64,000 nt of DNA from Sporocytophaga sp. (lineage in GTDB: Bacteria > Bacteroidota > Bacteroidia > Cytophagales > Cytophagaceae): positions 264,047 to 328,046 of the forward strand of contig JANQAB010000008.1 in the NCBI GenBank assembly GCA_024707265.1, in the 5' to 3' direction. The notes under the pieces are model-generated. The model saw nothing but the letters and a program-made list of their open reading frames with translations, was not told the origin of the DNA and did not search any database. This document shows positions 18,666 through 25,600 of this stretch, piece after piece (positions within the stretch are counted from its first letter, which is position 1; each line of letters opens with the position of its first letter). A program made the position numbers and the translations under genes.

Positions 18666-19298
18666 ATGAAAAAATGGTTTTTTATAATTTTTATTAATTT
18701 ACTTTCTTTAAATCTATTCGCTCAAAATAAGACTGATTCATTAATAACTGTTTATCTGCAAGAAGCTAAAGTTTTAATTGCCAGAAATAATTTTAGTGAA
18801 GCTGAAAAGACTATTAAAAAAGTTTTTGATACAAAAAGCGTACTGCCCGATGAGACAGTATATCTCTATGGTATAACTCAGTTTGGACTTGGTAATTATA
18901 AAGGAAGTATAACAGCAATGGAAAAATACCTGAGTTTGACAGGTAAAAAAGGAGAATATTATAATGAGGCACAGCAATACATTAAAGATGCCCATTGCCA
19001 TGAATCCGGATATTATGAAGCTGTTGAAATATGCGACATGTGTTTTGGCAGTGGAGATGAAGAGGCTCCTTGTCCGAATTGCAGAGGAAAGGGGAAGATA
19101 TTATGCACTGTTTGTAAAGGGAGCGGAGTCAATCGTGACAGTAAAAGTTATGGAGATTCTTACCACAAATGTAATAAATGCGAAGGAACGGGGTTTGGAA
19201 ACTGCGGACAATGCAAGGGTAAGGCGATAGTACGTATTGCATGCATCAGTTGCCAGGGATCAGGAAAAATCAAAGTGAGAAGGAAATGCAATAAATAG
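18666..19298 (+). CDS. Exported protein with TPR-like region and DnaJ-type Cys-rich zinc finger
   Basis: The first 20 residues form a signal peptide ending at LFAQ. Residues about 25-105 resemble one or two TPR helices (SEAEKTIKKVF, YGITQFGLGNYKGSITAMEKYL). The C-terminal half has repeated CxxCxGxG-like units, including CDMCFGSG, CPNCRGKG, CTVCKGSG, CNKCEGTG and CISCQGSG, like the zinc-binding domain of DnaJ. There is no J domain. An exported version of this finger is unusual, because the DnaJ finger is normally cytosolic. Function is unknown; binding of unfolded or thiol-containing proteins in the periplasm is a guess. Confidence 0.75.
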   Translation: MKKWFFIIFINLLSLNLFAQNKTDSLITVYLQEAKVLIARNNFSEAEKTIKKVFDTKSVLPDETVYLYGITQFGLGNYKGSITAMEKYLSLTGKKGEYYNEAQQYIKDAHCHESGYYEAVEICDMCFGSGDEEAPCPNCRGKGKILCTVCKGSGVNRDSKSYGDSYHKCNKCEGTGFGNCGQCKGKAIVRIACISCQGSGKIKVRRKCNK

Positions 19299-19359
19299 AA
19301 CAAGGGAAGGATCTTTTTGTCTTAATTTTTATTGATTATTTTTCCTGAAAATATTTCCC

Positions 19360-20565
19360 TTGGAAAACCAATCAGAAAATCAAAAAAGTGAGAAGCTGTT
19401 GTTATTTGTATTAGCAGCTATCAATTTTACTCACATCATGGACTTTGTTATCATGATGCCAATGAATCCTGTATTGCAATCAGTGCTGGATATCAACAAT
19501 AAACAATTCTCTCTCTTAGTCGCGGCTTATGCTGCAAGTGCCGGTATATTTGGTTTTCTGGGTTCATTCTACATCGACAGGTTTGACCGGAAAACAGCAT
19601 TGTTAGCGCTTTATTTTGGTTTTATAGTTAGCACGCTTGGCTGCGCTTTGGCACAAAGCTATAGTATATTTCTAGCTGCGAGATTTATGGCCGGCGCATT
19701 CGGTGGCATATTGGGAGCTTTGGTGTTGGCTGTCATAGGTGATGCTGTTCCGGAAGAAAGAAGAGGGAAAGCTACCGGATTTGTAATGGCTGCATTTTCC
19801 GCTGCTTCTATTGCCGGAATTCCTCTTGGTTATTTTCTCGCAGTAAAGATTAACTGGCATATGCCCTTTTTTCTAATTACTACATTATCTTTGGGAGTAT
19901 GGGGTGTTGCCTGGAAGACCTTTCCATCTCTCAGGAGCCATATTTCAGTAGGCATAAAGCAAAATCCCTTTGCTTTGATAAAGCATATTTTTAGCAACTC
20001 CAATTTGTTATGGGCTTTGTTGTTTACGTTTTTTTTAATGATAGCCGGACTTACTGTTATTCCATTCATAAGTGACTATATGGTAAAAAACGTAGGTTTT
20101 GATAAAGATCAGATTGCATATATCTATCTGTTTGGAGGTCTTGCCACATTTTATTCCAGTCCGGCAATAGGTAAACTGGCAGATCTGCATGGGAAAAGGA
20201 AAGTGTTTATCATCATGGCATTGATTTCAATTATCCCTATCATGCTTGTTACCAATCTCCCTCAGGTACCGAAATATGTTGCTTTCCTTGTTACTACTTC
20301 TTTCTTTATTGCATTCGGAGGACGGTTTGTGCCCGCTATGGCTATGGTTACTTCCTGTGTGGAGAAGAAACAGCGGGGAGGTTTCATGAGTTTCAATTCT
20401 TCTGTACAGCAGTTATCTTCTGCATTATCTTCAGTGTTGGGAGGACTTATTATTTCAACTACTCTAGATGATAAAGTCTCCGGTTTCTGGAAGCTTGGTC
20501 TTATCGCAAGTATAGCCACTGTTCTTTGCGTATTGATCTCTATGAAGGTTAAACAGGTGGAGTAA
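19360..20565 (+). CDS. MFS transporter (DHA1-like)
   Basis: The 401-residue protein has about twelve hydrophobic segments. FTHIMDFVIMMPMNP in the first helix, YIDRFDRKTALL in the motif A position and GDAVPEERRGKATGFVMAAF after helix 4 mark a drug/sugar-efflux-type major facilitator. The frame starts with TTG at 19360. The nearest internal Met would cut into helix 1, so the TTG start is preferred. The substrate is not predictable. The gene sits alone, followed by a 357-base stretch holding a decayed coding remnant. Confidence 0.84.
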   Translation: MENQSENQKSEKLLLFVLAAINFTHIMDFVIMMPMNPVLQSVLDINNKQFSLLVAAYAASAGIFGFLGSFYIDRFDRKTALLALYFGFIVSTLGCALAQSYSIFLAARFMAGAFGGILGALVLAVIGDAVPEERRGKATGFVMAAFSAASIAGIPLGYFLAVKINWHMPFFLITTLSLGVWGVAWKTFPSLRSHISVGIKQNPFALIKHIFSNSNLLWALLFTFFLMIAGLTVIPFISDYMVKNVGFDKDQIAYIYLFGGLATFYSSPAIGKLADLHGKRKVFIIMALISIIPIMLVTNLPQVPKYVAFLVTTSFFIAFGGRFVPAMAMVTSCVEKKQRGGFMSFNSSVQQLSSALSSVLGGLIISTTLDDKVSGFWKLGLIASIATVLCVLISMKVKQVE

Positions 20566-20618
20566 ATAAATATTATTATTGTTAGTCATATTGTATCCAC
20601 TATAATCAATAGCTCCGA

Positions 20619-20912
20619 ATGTTTAAAGATTCAATCGTAACAAAAGATTATATTAGAGGTAACAATGATGTACAGATGTTCTCAGAACTTCTTCTAAACG
20701 AAAACGGATTAAGAAGAAATCGACAATAACGGGAATGAATGATCAGCATGTAGTTTAGTTGACTTTAGAAACATGAGTATACATGGATTCAGACGAAGCT
20801 TAGATATCTTTTTGAACCTACAATTTCAGGAACTCTGAAAATAGAACTGATTACAAATATTATTACTTACTTTAAGGAAAATATAGATAAAGTAGGTTTG
20901 CATATAGCTTGA
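20619..20912 (+). pseudogene. Possible decayed gene of unknown family
   Basis: An ATG at 20619 opens 36 codons of protein-like sequence (MFKDSIVTKDYIRGNNDVQ and onward). After a short stretch with several stop codons the same frame resumes as 47 codons with balanced composition (from KHEYTWIQTKLRYLFEPTIS) and ends at TGA 20910-20912. Two plausible protein segments in one frame suggest a decayed coding region rather than spacer. I recognise no family. Chance open frames in AT-rich DNA remain possible. Confidence 0.3.
20893..20900 (+). promoter_or_regulatory. Candidate -7 element for the phosphatase gene
   Basis: TAGGTTTG matches TAnnTTTG and lies 22 bases before the ATG at 20923. A TTTA at 20871-20874 is at roughly the right distance for a weak -33 element. 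Confidence 0.45.
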
Positions 20913-20922
20913 ACGAAGTATT

Positions 20923-21600
20923 ATGAGGTCATTTGTTTTATCGGATATTCATGGGTGTGCTGTAACGCTCAGGCATATGTTAGAATCGATTATAAATCTA
21001 ACCAAACAAGATTCCTTATATTTTCTGGGGGATTATATTGACCGGGGGCCTGATAGCAAAGGTGTAATTGATTATATTCTGGAATTAAAAGAGAAAGGGT
21101 ATAACGTAAGATGTCTTTTGGGGAATCATGAGGATATGTTGCTTCAGAGTTTTTCAGATAGCACTTATGAAAGAATGTGGATTTTAAATGGAGGCGATAC
21201 TTCACTGAAGAGTTTTGGAGTTTCAACGATACATGAACTTGAAGAAAAATATGTGTCTTTTTTTAAAGAACTTGAGCTATATATAGAACTGGACGGTTAT
21301 ATATTGGTTCATGCAGGTTTGGACTTTAAATCTGATAATATTTTTTCTGGAAAAGATGTGCTTGTATGGACAAGGTATTCAGAAGTTGATCCGTTGAGGA
21401 CTGGAAATCGGATAGTAGTACATGGGCACACTCCAATGGATCAGGAAAGGATTTTATCTAAGTTAAATTCATCCCATGAAAATTTTGAGATTAATATTGA
21501 CGGAGGTTGTGTTTATGCATTAAGTGCTCGTAAATACGGTTATTTATGCTGCCTTCACCTCGAAACAAAAAAGATATTTTTTTCTGAAAACCTCGAATAG
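20923..21600 (+). CDS. PPP-family serine/threonine phosphatase-like metallophosphoesterase
   Basis: The 225-residue protein has the full set of metal-binding motifs of phosphoprotein phosphatases and ApaH. These are DIH (D8, H10), GDYIDRGPDS (D37, D40, R41), GNHE (N68-H69-E70), a later HAGLD and a VHGHTPM block. The two-metal active site hydrolyses phosphomonoesters. The size fits the PrpA/lambda phosphatase group or a short ApaH-like diadenosine tetraphosphatase, and I cannot choose between them. It is convergent with the DUF4468 gene, with a six-base gap. Confidence 0.88.
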   Translation: MRSFVLSDIHGCAVTLRHMLESIINLTKQDSLYFLGDYIDRGPDSKGVIDYILELKEKGYNVRCLLGNHEDMLLQSFSDSTYERMWILNGGDTSLKSFGVSTIHELEEKYVSFFKELELYIELDGYILVHAGLDFKSDNIFSGKDVLVWTRYSEVDPLRTGNRIVVHGHTPMDQERILSKLNSSHENFEINIDGGCVYALSARKYGYLCCLHLETKKIFFSENLE

Positions 21601-21606
21601 CAATAA

Positions 21607-22179
21607 TTACCACTCAACGGCAGGCTTGGCAGGAGCGGGCTTTACTTCTTCAATATGTTTCATGGCAGATTTTAAGCTGCTGATTTGATTTTTTATCAAT
21701 TTATCATTGTCAATTTTATGACTGTCCCAGGATTTCTGAAACCCCGCAAATTTTTCTTCCTCTAATGGCTTTTCTTTTCCGGTTGGGACATATTGAAAGT
21801 TCCTGTTTTGCTGATAATATTCAAAAACAAAATCACTAAAGCTGTAGCGGTATTTATTGTCTTTTACTTCAATCAGTACATTGTACCTGATAGCACCATG
21901 TACCTGCTTGGAAACAACACCCTTGTTATAAACAAGGTAATATCCCTTGGCCGTTAGCTTACCTGCAGCAGAGTCAAGCTCTATTGATTTGGAAGTGGTT
22001 TTATGATGTTTGTAAATCCAGTTTTTAGCCTGAACGTATAATTGTTGAGCACTGGCTCCACTATCAATAATGATATCAGTATAAGTAATTTTCCCGTTTG
22101 AATCTTTAGGTAGATTGATCTGAGCAAAAGTGGTCTTAAAGGAAAGAAGTGTGATGGTGATAAATATGAATATTCTCAT
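21607..22179 (-). CDS. DUF4468-type exported protein
   Basis: The 190-residue protein starts with a signal peptide ending near TFAQ. The region from about 28 to 140 (ITYTDIIIDSGASAQQLYVQAKNWI, KLTAKGYYLVY, YNVLIEVKDNKYRYSFSDF) matches the DUF4468 pattern common in Bacteroidota, a TBP-like fold of unknown function. The C-terminus is helical and ends in a Pro/Ala-rich tail. No partner gene is evident. The promoter region upstream overlaps the terminator of tRNA-Asp. Confidence 0.75.
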   Translation of the reverse strand: MRIFIFITITLLSFKTTFAQINLPKDSNGKITYTDIIIDSGASAQQLYVQAKNWIYKHHKTTSKSIELDSAAGKLTAKGYYLVYNKGVVSKQVHGAIRYNVLIEVKDNKYRYSFSDFVFEYYQQNRNFQYVPTGKEKPLEEEKFAGFQKSWDSHKIDNDKLIKNQISSLKSAMKHIEEVKPAPAKPAVEW

Positions 22180-22215
22180 ATTTTAAATTTATTAAAATTA
22201 ACAGGTATATAAAAC

Positions 22216-22253
22216 AAAAAAAGCCTTCAAATTTTTCAATCTGAAGGCTTTTT
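22216..22253 (-). terminator. Rho-independent terminator of tRNA-Asp
   Basis: AAAAAGCCTTCA and TGAAGGCTTTTT form a perfect 12-base stem. On the minus strand it begins 2 bases after the tRNA 3' end and is followed by a T run. Confidence 0.85.
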
Positions 22254-22254
22254 G

Positions 22255-22328
22255 CGGACTGGACGGGACTCGAACCCGCGACCTCCGCCGTGACAGGGCG
22301 GCATTCTAACCAGCTGAACTACCAGTCC
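22255..22328 (-). tRNA. tRNA-Asp (anticodon GUC)
   Basis: The minus strand folds as a complete 74-base cloverleaf. The acceptor stem is GGACTGG/CCAGTCC with discriminator G. The anticodon stem CCGCC/GGCGG encloses loop CTGTCAC with anticodon GTC, and the T arm is CGGG-TTCGAGT-CCCG. The 3' CCA is not encoded. A TAGCTTTG promoter lies upstream and a strong terminator follows. Confidence 0.97.
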
Positions 22329-22407
22329 AATATTTTCAATAAGTCTTTTCTAATTTTAAAACCTAAACTTTCTTTTTGTTTCGGCTACCTCTTTCGTTTA
22401 AGGTGGT

Positions 22408-22438
22408 GCAAAGCTATATCTTTTATTCATACAATGCA
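22408..22438 (-). promoter_or_regulatory. tRNA-Asp promoter
   Basis: On the minus strand TAGCTTTG (22408-22415) matches TAnnTTTG, and a TTG at 22436-22438 lies 20 bases upstream, as expected for the -33 element. The tRNA begins about 80 bases downstream. Confidence 0.6.
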
Positions 22439-22627
22439 AGCCCCTCTCAAAAAAAAGTTAATATTTTTTTTATTTTTTATGTAATGTCTTCACAACCAGT
22501 ATTAAAAAAAAGACAATTTTTATTTTACATTTTACCCAAAATGAAAATAGGGTTTGATGAAACTGAATATGGGAGGAGAATTCGAAAAATTTGTATGACT
22601 TTTTATATTAATATCATCTCGGTAAAC

Positions 22628-22660
22628 AAAAAAAGCTATCTGTCAGGATAGCTTTTTTTT
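22628..22660 (-). terminator. Terminator of the 1916-residue secreted protein gene
   Basis: AAAAAAAGCTATC and GATAGCTTTTTTTT form a stem around a six-base loop. It lies 19 bases beyond the stop codon of the minus-strand gene. Confidence 0.85.
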
Positions 22661-22679
22661 GCAGAAAATTAAATATGTT

Positions 22680-25600
22680 TTACTCTTTTGAAATTTTTCT
22701 GATCGACTTTCCTTTATCAGTTTCGATTTCCATGTAGTAAATACCATTACTCATGTTAGTCATTTCAATCTGGTTGGCAGATTTAAGGTTAAGAACAATA
22801 CGACCAAGATTATCACGAACGATTATTGATTTGATATTCAGAGCGGTTTCAATTGTTATCTTTTCCGAAGTAGGGTTTGGGTAAACTAAGATTTCAGTTA
22901 CATTTCCTATTGAACCAGGAATACCAGTACATACACCATTTCCAACTACTAAAGTGCTGGAAGTTTTACAACCAAGCTTGTCTGTGACAGTATAAGTATA
23001 TGATCCAGCCTGAACATTACTTAATTTAGAAGATGTTGATGAATGGTTTTCCCAGGCATATTGATATTCAGGCACACCGCCACTGACACCAAGACTAATA
23101 CTTCCATCTGCTGCCCCAGGGCAACCTTCATCTTCAATTGAAGAAGTTACCGTCATTTTGGAAGAACTGCTTGAAAGTTCAATTGATTTAGTGACCATGC
23201 AGTTTTGATTGTCTGTTATTACAACTGTATAATTGCCAGGGGCAAGATCACTGATTTTTTCAGTACTAAGGCCATTATTCCACTCGAATTGATATGGAAT
23301 CGCTCCTCCGCTCACTTGTAGTTCAATAGATCCGTTTTTATCATATGAACAATTAGGGTTTATGGTTGATGCACCAACATACATTAACTGTTGTTCTGTA
23401 ATTGTGAAATCTCTAATTCCGATACAACCTATTGCATCTTGAACAAGTACACTATAACTTCCTGCCTCAAGGTCTGAAATGGAATTGCCAGTGGATCCGG
23501 TATTCCATGTATAACTGAATGGTGCCGTTCCTCCTAAGACAGATGATATCGTAATTGTTCCATCAGCTTTACCTTCACAGCTTGGACTGGTAATGATAGG
23601 ATTGATAGTCATTGGTTGCGGTTGATCTACTGTTTCTGTCAATTCCTTTTTACATCCATTGCCATCAGTGATGACAACAGTATAGATTCCGGAGAAGAGG
23701 TTGGTGGCATTTGGCCCCGTAACAACCGGCGGATTCCAGGTATAGTTATATGGGCTTGTACCTCCGGTTACTTTTACAGCAATTGAACCCGAATTATCAG
23801 CAAAACATTTTGCATTAGTGACATCAGTTGTTGCTACTAAGGCAACTGGTTGAGCGATAGTCACTGATTTGGTTGCACTACAACTTTTACTGTCTTTAAT
23901 GGTAACTGTATAAGTTCCCGGACTAAGACCGGTCGCTACAGAACTTGTACCTCCTGATGGTGCCCACGAATAGGTGTAAGCAGGAGTTCCTCCAGTTGGG
24001 GCTAGTGTGGCACTACCATCTGCTGCACCAAAGCAGCTTACGTTGGTAGATATAGACATTGCGTTGATGGCATCTGGTTGATTTATGGTAATAGATTCTG
24101 TTACAGAACATCCAAGCTCATCTGTTATCGTGCAGGTATAATTACCTGCAGGAAGGCCGGATAAGGAAGCTCCTGATCCGCTTACCGGAGACCAGATATA
24201 AGTATAGGTTCCGCCACCACCAGTCGCAGATATAGTCGCAGATCCGTCAGACTTTCCGAAGCAGCTTACATCTGTTTTTGCAGATGAGGCCAGAAGTGTA
24301 GAAGGAGAGGTGATTGTTACAGATTTTTGAATGGTGCAGCCATTTGCATCTGTGACAGTACATGTATAAATTCCGGCAGAAAGGCCTGCGGCTTTTGCAG
24401 CGGTTCCTCCTGACGGAGACCAAGAGTATGAATATGGTGCAGTTCCTCCGGTGGGAGCCACTGTTGCCTCGCCTGAGCTACCATCTAAGCATGTTACGTT
24501 TTTCTGTGTAGTTGTAGCTGCCAGTGCTGCAGACGGCTGACTGATCGTAACTGACTTTTCAATAAAACAAGACTTTGCATCAGTGATTTTACATACATAG
24601 GTACCTGCGCTGAGGTTGGATGCAATAGCTGCTGTTCCTCCGGATGGTGACCAGCTGAAAGTATATCCGGCAGTTCCTCCAATTGGCACAACAGTAGCAC
24701 TTCCATTATTTCCACCAAAGCAGCTTACATTTGAATGAGTTGATAGGGCCGAAAGATTCGGAGGGTTTTCAATGTTTACAGTAGAGGTGGCCTTACAACT
24801 TTTTGAATCAGTAACTGTCAAGGTATATACTCCTGCAGCAAGGTTGCTTGCAGTGGCCGTTGTTCCGCCGGATGGTGACCAGGAGTATGTGTAAGGGGCA
24901 TTTCCGTTTGATGCAGTTGCAACAGCGCTTCCGTTGTTTCCGCCGAAACAGCTGGGGGATGTTTTTACAATTGCAATACCAATAGAAGCCGGCTGAGTTA
25001 TAGTAACTGTTTTTGTTGAATAGCAGCCTTTGCCGTCAGAAACAGTTACTGTGTAACTTCCGGCAGCTAATCCGGTTGCTGTTGAAGTTGTACTGGATGC
25101 GTTGGTCCATGAATATTGATAAGGTGTTATCCCGCCTGTTGCCGAGATAGCAATAGTACCATTATTTCCTCCATAACAAGTAGGATTGGTCTGGGTTGCA
25201 TTTAGCGCAGGTCCAGGACAAGGTGCTAAAATCTCTAGTTTTGGCCCATTGCCATTGATGTTCTCTTTGGAGTTGAAATAGATTCTTGGAAAGCTTTGCT
25301 CTATATTTTTAATAACCAAAGTGATTTTGGTTCTTCCAGCTGCTCTTTCACTCTTAATATAGTTAGTAATATCCCAGTAATATGTATTGTAGGTATATCC
25401 CTTAACTACAGTTGTATCAAGGGCAACAGAAGAGATAGCAGGCTGGTTGTTCCAGGTTATAGTATTTTCCGTCCAGTTCGTTGAGGAAGTATAAACCCCC
25501 ACAGCTATAGAAGATTTTTTATCTGTATCAGTTTCTTCAATATAACCATACAGTTTAAGTCTGGCAGATAAAATACTGTCTTTATAATCAGAAATATCAA

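Larger units (their letters stand above)
20566..20922. other. Spacer containing a gene remnant and a candidate promoter
   Basis: The 357 bases between the MFS and phosphatase genes contain no intact gene. They hold two coding-like segments in the same frame (20619-20729 and about 20763-20912) separated by stop codons, and a TAGGTTTG promoter element near the right end. Confidence 0.55.
22329..22679. other. Spacer with tRNA promoter and terminator of the giant secreted gene
   Basis: This 351-base stretch holds the tRNA-Asp promoter (about 22408-22438) and a terminator hairpin (22628-22660). The middle, about 22440-22620, is AT-rich with no supported gene. Small open frames there have Phe/Lys-biased composition. 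Confidence 0.6.

Noticed and set aside
22376..22651. A 91-codon open frame between tRNA-Asp and the giant gene.
   Set aside because: It spans the tRNA promoter and a terminator hairpin and has Phe/Lys-biased composition.
22940..25215. Regular repeat spacing suggested a CRISPR-like array.
   Set aside because: The repeats are about 228 bases long, in frame, protein-coding and without unique spacers; they are SprB modules.
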